From assembly GCA_947631965.1 (NCBI GenBank), contig CANRNL010000001.1, positions 1 through 64,000 of the forward strand: a DNA stretch of 64,000 nt, in the 5' to 3' direction. Source of the DNA: an uncultured Clostridia bacterium. Lineage in GTDB: Bacteria > Bacillota > Clostridia > Monoglobales > Monoglobaceae. Under the pieces are notes generated by a model. That model saw only the letters and a list, made by a program, of their open reading frames with translations. It did no database searches and was not told the DNA's origin. Below are positions 30,018-38,917 of this stretch, in pieces. Both the position numbers and the translations under genes were made by a program. Within the stretch, counting starts at the first letter, position 1. Each line of letters starts with the position of its first letter.

Positions 30018-31319
30018 ATGGATGTTTTCAACATAACTGATTTTGGCGCAAAAAGCGGCGGAGTTTATAAAAATACGGCGGAGATTGCTGCGGCGATAGA
30101 CGCGGCTTCGGAGTGCGGAGGCACGGTAGTAATACCGCGCGGAATCTGGTTCACCGGACCCATAACGATGAAAAGCGGCGTAACCCTCCACGCCGAGGAC
30201 GGCGCGATAGTCCGTTTCAGCAGCGACGCGGACGACTATCCGCTTGTCAAGACGGACTGGGAAGGCTCGCGCGCGTTCCGCTGCACCTCGCCGATAAACG
30301 GACGCGGTCTGAGCGATATAGCGATAACCGGCGGCGGCATATTCGACGGCGAGGGCGGCGCGTGGCGGCCTTTAAAGCAGATGAAAGTTTCCGAAAAGCA
30401 GTGGGAAAAAACCGTAGCGAGCGGCGGCTGTGTAAAGGACAGCCGCGAGGGCGGCGTATGGTGGCCTGACGAGTACGCGGCGGACGGCACGAAAGTTATG
30501 AAGGGAATCGATATAGATTCCGCCGACCCGAACGACTACATAAAATACAAGCGATTTTTCAGACCCACCCTGCTCCAGCTTCGCGAGTGCAAGGGCGTTA
30601 CTTTAAGCGGCGCGACTTTCCAAAACTCCCCCGCGTGGTGCCTGCACCTGTTTATGTGCGAGGACGTAAAGGTGTCCGACATTTGCGTGCGTAACCCGTG
30701 GTTCTCGCAAAACGGCGACGGAATTGACATAGAGTGCTGCAAAAACGTACTGATTGAAAATTCGAGCTTCGACGTGGGCGACGACGCAATCTGTATGAAG
30801 TCGGGCAAGGACGAGTACGGCAGACGGCTCGCCGCCCCGACCGAGAACGTGGAAATTAAAAACTGTATCGTATATCACGGACACGGCGGTTTTGTCGTCG
30901 GAAGCGAAATGTCGGGAGGCGTGCGCGACGTGCGTCTGTACGGCTGCTCGTTTATCGGCACCGACGTGGGTCTGCGCTTTAAAAGCTGCCGCGGCAGAGG
31001 CGGAGTTGTGGAAAACATCAGCATATCAGGAGTAAATATGACCGACATCAAAAACGAGGCGATAATATTCACCACCGCATACGACGCGAACGGCACCCCC
31101 GACGACAGCACCGAGCGAAGCGAAAAAACGCCCGAATTTAAAAATATAAAAATCGAGGACGTGGTATGCGACGGCTGTAAGACCCCGATTTCGATTGCTG
31201 GACTTCCCGAACTGCCCATCCACGACGTTGAGCTTCGCAACATCACCATAAGGAGCGCAGGTCAAATCGAAACCTCAAACTGCGAAAACCTCACTCTCGA
31301 AAACGTCGAGATAATATAG
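30018..31319 (+). CDS. GH28 family polygalacturonase-like glycosidase
   Basis: NITDFGAKSGGVYKNTAEIAAAIDAASECGGTVVIPRG; GDGIDIECCKNVLIENSSFDVGDDAICMKSG; GHGGFVVGSE. Confidence 0.93.
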   Translation: MDVFNITDFGAKSGGVYKNTAEIAAAIDAASECGGTVVIPRGIWFTGPITMKSGVTLHAEDGAIVRFSSDADDYPLVKTDWEGSRAFRCTSPINGRGLSDIAITGGGIFDGEGGAWRPLKQMKVSEKQWEKTVASGGCVKDSREGGVWWPDEYAADGTKVMKGIDIDSADPNDYIKYKRFFRPTLLQLRECKGVTLSGATFQNSPAWCLHLFMCEDVKVSDICVRNPWFSQNGDGIDIECCKNVLIENSSFDVGDDAICMKSGKDEYGRRLAAPTENVEIKNCIVYHGHGGFVVGSEMSGGVRDVRLYGCSFIGTDVGLRFKSCRGRGGVVENISISGVNMTDIKNEAIIFTTAYDANGTPDDSTERSEKTPEFKNIKIEDVVCDGCKTPISIAGLPELPIHDVELRNITIRSAGQIETSNCENLTLENVEII

Positions 31320-31321
31320 TC

Positions 31322-31551
31322 AGTGTAAAATTATAGTTGGCAAAATAAAGAGAATAGTCCAAAGCTGCACGAAGATTACTATGTGTATGAAGCACCGACA
31401 AATGGGGTGGTCGGGCGCAGATGCAAATAATCTTGCAAAAGTGCTGTGTCGGAGGGAAAACAAGAAACTACAGACGACATACCGCAAGACATTTAAGATG
31501 GCATTTATTGAACAAGAACTGCTTGCCGTCAGATACAGCATCGGCAGATAG
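31322..31551 (+). pseudogene. Remnant of a transposase C-terminus (UPF0236/ISLre2-like, tentative)
   Basis: Open frame without a proper start, up to TAG at 31549: CKIIVGKIKRIVQSCTKITMCMKHRQMGWSGADANNLAKVLCRRENKKLQTTYRKTFKMAFIEQELLAVRYSIGR. Resembles the MGWS..GA..(L/M)AK(V/I)L C-terminal region. Confidence 0.4.
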
Positions 31552-31613
31552 GGATTTCGGACTACATAGCAAGCGCACGAAACCATGCGTAAGCTCAGCA
31601 AGGAGATGAGAAG

Positions 31614-33056
31614 GTGAGCGATTCAAGCATAAAAAAAGATGTTTTCCTTGATCTCAGCATTGAGAATGACGGTTTTGATTTCTCTACATCAATTACTGAT
31701 GCGATGGCAAAATCGGAAGCGGAACTTGTAGTCTTGAATGAAACGGTGGATTCAATTAAAGGACTGAAACCGGAATGTGATAAGCTGGACTATATTCTAG
31801 CTACAAGTTCCGGCGCCTTGTGCGGCATTATAGACGTCTTTTTAGTGGGTAAACCCGGCGAGTCTCCTCTTGGTAATATTACGGATAACTGGTTTGTAGC
31901 CAGAACGATGGACTTTGCAAGCCTGTGCCATCCGGATAAGAAGAAGTTTAACAGTCTCGATTCCGCACTGAGATTTTTGGAACAAAAGTTTAAAATTCCT
32001 TACGACCAGACCGGACTGGGTGATGCCGGAAGAGCTATTTTTGATTTGACCGCTAAAAACCATCATTTTAAATCCCTTGCACATAATCCGACTTTGCCGG
32101 GACTATTCTTCTCGATACTTGATCAGTTCAGCAACACATCACACTTTGTTACAGATGGTCAGCTTATTTCCTTACAGCAGGCAGATGAAAAGTGGGAGCT
32201 GCAAGGCGGCAATATTCCGAGTAAATTATTTTGCGGATTTGTAAACTGGATAGGTCATCTGATTTCAGACGTATCCGGTTCATCGTCCGGTGCGGCTAAA
32301 GGAAATCGCGGCACAGGACTTCCATCTCCGTTGTGGACGTGGATCAATGATATTATTGCAATTAAATCCAAATTGGGACTTAGCACAACTGAGACGAATA
32401 AGGCTATTAACGAGCTGGCTATGAACATTTTTGAAAAGGGCTATGACATCCGTTTCCAGACAACTCAAGCCATACCTGTATTTTTGAACGAGCTTCTCGT
32501 TAGACTTATTTACTCAATCAGGCGTCTGTTCAGGTATTTTTCTGAAACCCCCAAGGCGGAGCGCTCCCCTGCACTTATGTGGAAGAAGTGTGAGCCGTTT
32601 TCAAATGCCACGGTTAAGCGAATGTTGACTGTTGCGCATGGTACATTCTGTCTGATTGATGTTGGCGATGCGGTGGGTAGATCGTTTGTAGCCGGTGGAG
32701 GAACTTTTAATGTTTTAGAGTTTGTTTTACGAATTAATATTGTTGGTGTTGGTCGGTTTGCCATATCACTCTACGGTGAAGCCAGAAGAGCGATTTCTTA
32801 TAGCCATGCCAAGAGAGAATCTGATTTTGCTTCAAGAGAAATCATTATTATTAAAAATTATATGGAGGGTTTGAAAATTTTGGCCCGACAGTACGACGAC
32901 AGCCAATTGCTGATGTTTGTCAGTGATTTTGAAAAAAGCGATGCTTATGTAGAGGCTTTTAAAAAGTCGGCGGTTTTAGCAAAACAACGTAACGTTCCGA
33001 CACATAAAATTTTGAAAAATAAGTCGGACATCGACAAATACTTTAGGAGGAAATGA
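31614..33056 (+). CDS. Cassette gene A: uncharacterised 480-aa protein
   Basis: GTG start with SD aaggagatgagaag; cassette-type codon usage. Motifs HHFKSLAHNPTLPGLFFSILDQFSNTSHFV and LISDVSGSSSGAAKGNRGTGLPSPLW; hydrophobic central region. Confidence 0.85.
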   Translation: MSDSSIKKDVFLDLSIENDGFDFSTSITDAMAKSEAELVVLNETVDSIKGLKPECDKLDYILATSSGALCGIIDVFLVGKPGESPLGNITDNWFVARTMDFASLCHPDKKKFNSLDSALRFLEQKFKIPYDQTGLGDAGRAIFDLTAKNHHFKSLAHNPTLPGLFFSILDQFSNTSHFVTDGQLISLQQADEKWELQGGNIPSKLFCGFVNWIGHLISDVSGSSSGAAKGNRGTGLPSPLWTWINDIIAIKSKLGLSTTETNKAINELAMNIFEKGYDIRFQTTQAIPVFLNELLVRLIYSIRRLFRYFSETPKAERSPALMWKKCEPFSNATVKRMLTVAHGTFCLIDVGDAVGRSFVAGGGTFNVLEFVLRINIVGVGRFAISLYGEARRAISYSHAKRESDFASREIIIIKNYMEGLKILARQYDDSQLLMFVSDFEKSDAYVEAFKKSAVLAKQRNVPTHKILKNKSDIDKYFRRK

Positions 33057-33057
33057 C

Positions 33058-34170
33058 ATGTCAAAGAAATTATCAAAACTTCAAACGGCGCAACAAAAAG
33101 CGGAAGCTGCTGCAAAAAAAACAAATCAAAAAATTAATGAACTCGGTAATCATACCAATGCATTGTACACTTCTTTAACAACAATACAGTCTTTGTTTGA
33201 TCGCATTCGTAATATGCCCGAAGAAAATAGGCTGAAGTATGAAAAGCTGAAGAACATCAGAATAAACTGGAAACAGCAGGTTGAGAAAATTGAAATAGAA
33301 TACAAAAAGACTGAGGTAAAAACTGCCGGCAAAAGTGCCGTCGGGGTTGGCATGGGTGTTACTGTTGTCACATTGGGACCCACAGCTGCTATGGGTATTG
33401 CAACCACGTTTGGTGTAGCTTCTACCGGAACAGCAATATCTGCTTTAAGCGGTGCAGCAGCTACAAATGCAGCTCTGGCTTGGTTAGGCGGAGGCGCTTT
33501 GGCCGCCGGCGGCGGCGGAATGGCGGCAGGCAACGCACTTTTGGCACTTGCGGGTCCTATTGGCTGGACGATTGCCGGTGTTTCTCTTTTGACAAGTTGT
33601 CTGATGTTTTTCAAGACCAAAAGCGCCAAGCAACGTCTTGAAAATATATATACGCTTATTAGTGACCGTGATATCAAATCATATGAGCTGGCTATTGTTG
33701 AATTAAGCGAGCGAATTACAAGAATTATTGATGAATCCGGAAAATTAAATGAAGCCATTGCTAAGATTGAAACATTCGGAACAGACTACACTAAAATGAC
33801 TGAAGCTCAACAGTATGAATTGGGTGCATATGTCAACTTGATGGAAGCCTCCACCATGTTGCTTGTTAATCCTATCTTGGGTCTACAGCCTAAATATTCA
33901 GAGCAAGATTTTGAAAATCTGTGTGCAACTGAAGAGTCCTCGTACTACAAGCTCTATTTCGAAGCTCATAAAACGATGGTCATTTCTATGGCTAATCTAC
34001 TGTATAAAATCAATCTCGACGATAAGGACAAAAAGTTGCTGGCTAAGTCTTTGAAGAAAAACAAAGAGTTTCTATCTTCTGTTCAGATGACAAAAACGGA
34101 GTTTGATGCATATGATATCTCTATGATAGAGAGAGCGTTAAATCACAAATATAACTACAGTACCTACTAA
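33058..34170 (+). CDS. Cassette gene B: coiled-coil protein with a glycine-rich membrane segment
   Basis: SD AGGAGGAAATGACATG adjoining the stop of gene A; long Gly/Ala hydrophobic stretch AVGVGMGVTVVTLGPTAAMGIATTFGV...AAGGGGMAAGNALLALAGPIGWTIAG flanked by charged helices. Confidence 0.85.
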   Translation: MSKKLSKLQTAQQKAEAAAKKTNQKINELGNHTNALYTSLTTIQSLFDRIRNMPEENRLKYEKLKNIRINWKQQVEKIEIEYKKTEVKTAGKSAVGVGMGVTVVTLGPTAAMGIATTFGVASTGTAISALSGAAATNAALAWLGGGALAAGGGGMAAGNALLALAGPIGWTIAGVSLLTSCLMFFKTKSAKQRLENIYTLISDRDIKSYELAIVELSERITRIIDESGKLNEAIAKIETFGTDYTKMTEAQQYELGAYVNLMEASTMLLVNPILGLQPKYSEQDFENLCATEESSYYKLYFEAHKTMVISMANLLYKINLDDKDKKLLAKSLKKNKEFLSSVQMTKTEFDAYDISMIERALNHKYNYSTY

Positions 34171-34176
34171 GAAGCG

Positions 34177-34215
34177 CCTTACTGCCGGTGTTGAACCGGC
34201 AGTAAGGAATTTTTT
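34177..34215 (+). terminator. Intrinsic terminator after cassette genes A-B
   Basis: ccttactgccggt gttga accggcagtaagg aatttttt. Confidence 0.85.
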
Positions 34216-34491
34216 CGTCTATGGTATTCGTAGCAATTATGAGCGTGGCTGCTTTTTGCTATACCCCTGTTTGGCAACTCACTGTCAGTATTGTTTCAAT
34301 ACTGTTTTATTGAAAGCTGCCCAGCGGTGGATTTTAATATGTTTCCCATTTCGTATTTAATCAAAGCAGTACGTTACCCGCTTTGCTTTCACCAAGAAAA
34401 AACGAAACTAAAAAGAACGCTAATTATTAGTTGAGAACATTAAACGTGTCTCCAACCTTACATATGTCAATTTTTTGAAAAAATTGTTGAA

Positions 34492-34520
34492 AAGTTAATA
34501 TCTTGGTGCTATAATTATCA
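34492..34520 (+). promoter_or_regulatory. Promoter of the second cassette unit (genes C-D-E)
   Basis: TTGAAA-17 nt (agttaatatcttggtgc)-TATAAT. Confidence 0.6.
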
Positions 34521-34613
34521 TAGTAAGTTGTATTCGCGCAGGAAATGAGCGTTTACCAATGAAAATAGAATAATTTGCTGAAATTCAGCGCTATGGTGAG
34601 GAGGATAATATAT

Positions 34614-35531
34614 ATGGCGAAAACCATCAAATTCAACCTCATTTGTGACGAAAAACCCATTCGCACTATTGAGGACTTACAGAATAATTTCTCCATTGAG
34701 GATATTCTGGCTTATTTCAACAATAAGCTGCTCCACCGATGGCTTAGTGTACGAGGATATGAATCGGAACTGGAAAAAGTATCTGCCATTACCAGCAGTA
34801 ATCCGATAGAGGTCATTAAGGAACTGATCCGCATTTTTAATGTTGTTGCTGATAAGGAAAAGGTAGAAGAAAGTATTTATATGCTCAAGTATCTGGATGA
34901 GCGCAAGAATCTTTTTGCTATCTATGAGCATGAGAACTATAAGACGAAAAGCATCATTGATGACTATATATCCGGGTATAGTCAACTTGTAGACGGAATC
35001 CTTAAAAATCCGAGAAATGCAGCTGTAATTAAGGCAAATATCGCTGAAATTGTGTCTAATTATGCTTGGGTATTGAAATTAGACCATCGACATCTGTTTT
35101 ATATTTTGTATGAAAAATCCGCCTTAGCTATTATGTGTCTTCTTATGAATGAGCATTCTCGAAAATATTATCTTCCTGTGGAGATTACCGACAAAGACGG
35201 TACTGTTATCTTAGATATTACAAAGAACCCTGACAAAAAAAGTATGTTTAATCATATATGTCATATGATAGAAAGCAGGGATTTTAAAACTGCTTTAAAT
35301 GGAAATCTCCTTTCGTTTTCCGGCATGACAGATGGCTATTGGAAAGATCTTGAGCCAAAAGGTAAGCGCTATATGATTATAAGAATAGAGAACGGCGATT
35401 ATGTTCGTTCTGCGGGACATTCCGGTGGTGATTTGTCCGTCATCGATATTCTTAATAAATTTGTCATTGTTGATGGCATTGACTACAAGAGTAATTCCGA
35501 TACTCATGAATTGCTTTACATGGAGGTATAA
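34614..35531 (+). CDS. Cassette gene C: uncharacterised protein
   Basis: Start MAKTIKFNLICDEKPIRTIEDLQNNFSIEDILAYFNNKLLHRWLSVRGYESEL after SD GAGGAGG. The ORF-track start at 34575 is upstream of the SD. Confidence 0.85.
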   Translation: MAKTIKFNLICDEKPIRTIEDLQNNFSIEDILAYFNNKLLHRWLSVRGYESELEKVSAITSSNPIEVIKELIRIFNVVADKEKVEESIYMLKYLDERKNLFAIYEHENYKTKSIIDDYISGYSQLVDGILKNPRNAAVIKANIAEIVSNYAWVLKLDHRHLFYILYEKSALAIMCLLMNEHSRKYYLPVEITDKDGTVILDITKNPDKKSMFNHICHMIESRDFKTALNGNLLSFSGMTDGYWKDLEPKGKRYMIIRIENGDYVRSAGHSGGDLSVIDILNKFVIVDGIDYKSNSDTHELLYMEV

Positions 35532-35533
35532 CG

Positions 35534-37063
35534 GTGAAACGAAGCACAGTAAATATATTGGCTTCCTACATTGATGCGTTGCATCCGATTATTTACATAA
35601 ATCATTTCGATTTCAAGGTGATTGATGATGCAATTGCACAAGTCGGGGAAGCTGTCAAATACATTGAATTTAATAACGCATTAGGTCTGGTAGATTTCAA
35701 AACCAAAAGTCCTATGCAGGAATGCGATTTGGAGCAGTTCCTAAGGCTTACGATGGATGACGGTTTTGAAAATGAAACATTTTTGATTCTCAAGGATATT
35801 CACGGGGAACTGAATAATCCCAAGATCATTGCTCTTTTGAAAAAGATTGCGGAAAACACTCTCTATAACGACGATTACAGCGCAACTATTTTTATCATTT
35901 CCGAAATTACAGTAATTCCGCGTGAGCTGGAAAACTACATCACCGTGTTTGATATTCCTCTGCCGACTATCAACGAGATTCACACCCTTATTCGTGAGTT
36001 TATCGATGACTTGGAGATCGCGGTTGAAGAAGATACCATCAATGACATTGCCCTGTCCTTTAAGGGGTTGAATGAATTCCAGATTAAGCAGATTCTTAAT
36101 CTTGCTTATCAGGACGGCGGCTGTATAGACAAAGAAGACAAACTCCTTATTCTCAAGGAAAAAGAGCAGTTTATCAAGAAATCCGGCATGCTGGAGATTG
36201 TTGCCTTTTCGGAAACGATTGATGACATTGGCGGTCTTGAGAACTTGAAAGAATGGCTTGGCAGAAAGGCAAAAGTCTTTGCAAATTTGGACAAAGCCAT
36301 TAAGTTTGGAGTAGATATTCCCAAGGGCATTATGATTATAGGTATGCCGGGATGTGGTAAAAGTTTGACCGCAAAAGCTACTGCCAGTCTGTTTGAAATT
36401 CCCCTTGTTCGACTTGATGTCGGTCGTTTGTTGGGCAAATATGTTGGCGAATCTGAGGAAAATATGCGTAAGGCATTGAAACTGTCCGAAGCAATCAGCC
36501 CTTGTGTTCTGTGGATTGATGAAATCGAAAAAGCGTTCGCCGGAGTCGGCGGAAACGGTGGAGGAAACGAGGTTACAACCCGCCTCTTTGGTCAATTCCT
36601 TACTTGGATGCAGGAAAAGGAGAACACCGTCTTTATCGTGGCAACCGCTAATGATATTTCCAAAATACCGCCTGAATTTCTGCGAAAGGGCAGATTCGAC
36701 GAACTGTTTTTTGTTGATCTTCCGAATGGAGAGGAACGCAGGAAAATTTTGGAAATCCACTTGAAAAAACGCGGAAAATGGAATAAATCCATTGACTCTA
36801 TTGCATTGATTAGGGGAACCGAAGGTTTTAATGGTGCTGATTTGGAGGCGGTTGTCAAAGATACTATTGAGATGGCATTCATTGACGGCAAGACCAACAT
36901 CTCAACTGAAGATTTGATTCGTTCCGTTAGGGATACCAAGTCCATTTCCAGTACGATGAAAGATAAAATCACGCAGATAAAGGAGACCATCAGCAAAATC
37001 GATATTAAACCTGCAAGTATTACATTGAATAATTACGATGTAATAGGTGTTTTTGACGTTTAA
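35534..37063 (+). CDS. Cassette gene D: Ycf46-like AAA+ ATPase
   Basis: GGLENLKEWLGRKAKVF, Walker A GMPGCGKSLTAKA, RLDVGRLLGKYVGESEENMRKAL, Walker B VLWIDEIEKAF, IVATANDISKIPPEFLRKGRFDELFFVDLP. GTG start after ggaggtataac. Confidence 0.93.
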   Translation: MKRSTVNILASYIDALHPIIYINHFDFKVIDDAIAQVGEAVKYIEFNNALGLVDFKTKSPMQECDLEQFLRLTMDDGFENETFLILKDIHGELNNPKIIALLKKIAENTLYNDDYSATIFIISEITVIPRELENYITVFDIPLPTINEIHTLIREFIDDLEIAVEEDTINDIALSFKGLNEFQIKQILNLAYQDGGCIDKEDKLLILKEKEQFIKKSGMLEIVAFSETIDDIGGLENLKEWLGRKAKVFANLDKAIKFGVDIPKGIMIIGMPGCGKSLTAKATASLFEIPLVRLDVGRLLGKYVGESEENMRKALKLSEAISPCVLWIDEIEKAFAGVGGNGGGNEVTTRLFGQFLTWMQEKENTVFIVATANDISKIPPEFLRKGRFDELFFVDLPNGEERRKILEIHLKKRGKWNKSIDSIALIRGTEGFNGADLEAVVKDTIEMAFIDGKTNISTEDLIRSVRDTKSISSTMKDKITQIKETISKIDIKPASITLNNYDVIGVFDV

Positions 37064-37073
37064 ATAAAATGGG

Positions 37074-38585
37074 GTGAACATAATGACAGATAAAGAGAAT
37101 TATACAATTCTTGCCATTGATGAGGAGTTGGCTCCACATATCTCCGTGGATGAAGCACAGAAGCTGAAACCAATCCAGAAAAAGTTTATGGAAAGCTATC
37201 TGGGACGCAAAGACAGTATACCTGTTGAGGATTGGCTACGTGCTGAAATGGCAGAGAATCTTCCGAACTGCAGTTCGGAAGAAATCGCTCAAATGAGCGA
37301 TGAAATCATTACTACGCTCAAGGTGCAGGAAGAAAAGAAAGCCTCCCTGGAAAAGGCTATTGCTAACGGTAGGAGTAAAGAATCCTGGTTTGCCGATGAA
37401 ACAAAAACGGCAACATCTTACCTGAGCGCACAGGAAGCGTCCAAACATTTACAAAGACTGGATGATGCGCTGAATAAAGCGAATGAGTCTTTATACCGCA
37501 CTATTCACACGCAAGCTGGTACAATCAGCCAAAATTCTCATCTGGATGGATTTATCGCAGAGCAATATCATGCTCAGACGTTTAACTTGAATGCAGAAGC
37601 AACCGGGAGTCCTTATCGTGCTAAGGTACTCGAACCTACGGGCAATGGATATGCCAAGAATTCCGTAGATATTGTAATTGTTGATGAAAGCGGAAAGGTT
37701 GTTAGCCGCTATCAATCCAAATACTGCAAGGATGCGGAAGCTACTGTAAAGGCGTTTGAACACGGCGATTATCGTGGTCAGCAGAAACTTGTTCCGAAAG
37801 GTCAGGAGCAGGATATTCCCCAAAAGGCAACGACCGTCCTTGAAGCGCCTGATGGTACAACCAGCACACCGCTTTCCAAAGGACAAGCAAAGGAATTGCA
37901 GGAAGAAGCACAAAGCGATAAATGGAACGACTTGAATTGGAACGAATACAAGGTCAAAGATCTTGCTATTGGTATTGGTAAAAAAGCGGGGCAATCTGCC
38001 CTCATGGGTGCCGCTATTGGTGTTGGTTTTGATATTGCACAAAAAGTCTGGAATGGCGAAGAAATCAAAGGAGAAGAGCTGGTTGAAACTGCCATTGTAT
38101 CCGGTGCCGACTTTGGTATAAAAGCGGCGGCATCAGGTGCATTAAAGGTTGGTGTAGAAAAAGGTATTGTTAAAGCCATCCCGAAAGGCACTCCCGCCGG
38201 AACGATTGCAAATATCGCCCATGTTGCCATTGAAAATGTCAAAACCGTTTGTAAAATGGCAACCGGCAAATCAACTATAAAAGAAGGATTTGAGAAGATG
38301 GAGCAGACCACGGTGGCTACTGTCGCAGGAATTGCCGCAAGCACCAAAGGTGCCGCTATTGGTCGCGTCATCGGTACGGTGTTTGGTCCTGCCGGTACAT
38401 TTGTTGGTGAACTTGTCGGAGGCGCGATTGGTTATATGTGTGGCTCTAAGGTGGGTGAAACCGTGGTCAAAGGCGTACAGAAAATCTGTAAAAAAGCCAA
38501 AGAAGTGATTAAGAGTGTTGGCAGAACCGTGTCCAATAAAGTACATAATTTCTGTAGCAGAATAAAAAGTTTGTTTAGTTGGTAA
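37074..38585 (+). CDS. Cassette gene E: putative PD-(D/E)XK-like nuclease domain with glycine-zipper C-terminal domain
   Basis: HLDGFIAEQYHAQTFNLNAEATGSPYRAKVLEPTGNGYAKNSVDIVIVDESGKVVSRYQSKY (E...D...QxK pattern), then GAAIGVGFDIA, GAAIGRVIGTVFGPAGTFVGELVGGAIGYMCGSKVGE. Confidence 0.8.
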   Translation: MNIMTDKENYTILAIDEELAPHISVDEAQKLKPIQKKFMESYLGRKDSIPVEDWLRAEMAENLPNCSSEEIAQMSDEIITTLKVQEEKKASLEKAIANGRSKESWFADETKTATSYLSAQEASKHLQRLDDALNKANESLYRTIHTQAGTISQNSHLDGFIAEQYHAQTFNLNAEATGSPYRAKVLEPTGNGYAKNSVDIVIVDESGKVVSRYQSKYCKDAEATVKAFEHGDYRGQQKLVPKGQEQDIPQKATTVLEAPDGTTSTPLSKGQAKELQEEAQSDKWNDLNWNEYKVKDLAIGIGKKAGQSALMGAAIGVGFDIAQKVWNGEEIKGEELVETAIVSGADFGIKAAASGALKVGVEKGIVKAIPKGTPAGTIANIAHVAIENVKTVCKMATGKSTIKEGFEKMEQTTVATVAGIAASTKGAAIGRVIGTVFGPAGTFVGELVGGAIGYMCGSKVGETVVKGVQKICKKAKEVIKSVGRTVSNKVHNFCSRIKSLFSW

Positions 38586-38599
38586 TGTAGGTAACAATG

Positions 38600-38638
38600 G
38601 TCCCTCAGAAGGCTTATCCTGATGAGGGACAAATTTTT
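38600..38638 (+). terminator. Intrinsic terminator after the cassette
   Basis: gtccctca...tgagggac aaattttt. Confidence 0.75.
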
Positions 38639-38675
38639 GGATTATATATCGAATCCTAATTTTAAAACAATTGTT

Positions 38676-38855
38676 ATGAGAAAATTTAAAATTCCGGTCG
38701 CACCTCATTCCACAAACAAATGTATTCGGTTTCCTGATGATGTGATAGAGGCGGTTGAAAACGCGATAAAGGGCGTGGATTGCACCTTTTCCGCCTTTGT
38801 GGTGGAGGCGGTGCGCGTGGCTCTTGAAAATTTAGAGGATGATTCCGAAGAATAG
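38676..38855 (+). CDS. Small RHH-like protein (YlcI/YnfO-like, tentative)
   Basis: MRKFKIPVAPHSTNKCIRFPDDVIEAVENAIKGVDCTFSAFVVEAVRVALENLEDD. The ORF-track start lies inside the upstream terminator. Confidence 0.65.
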   Translation: MRKFKIPVAPHSTNKCIRFPDDVIEAVENAIKGVDCTFSAFVVEAVRVALENLEDDSEE

Positions 38856-38917
38856 AGAATAAATAATATGAGAACATTCCCAAAACACGCAAAATAAAAT
38901 TATCGGAGGGGTATATT

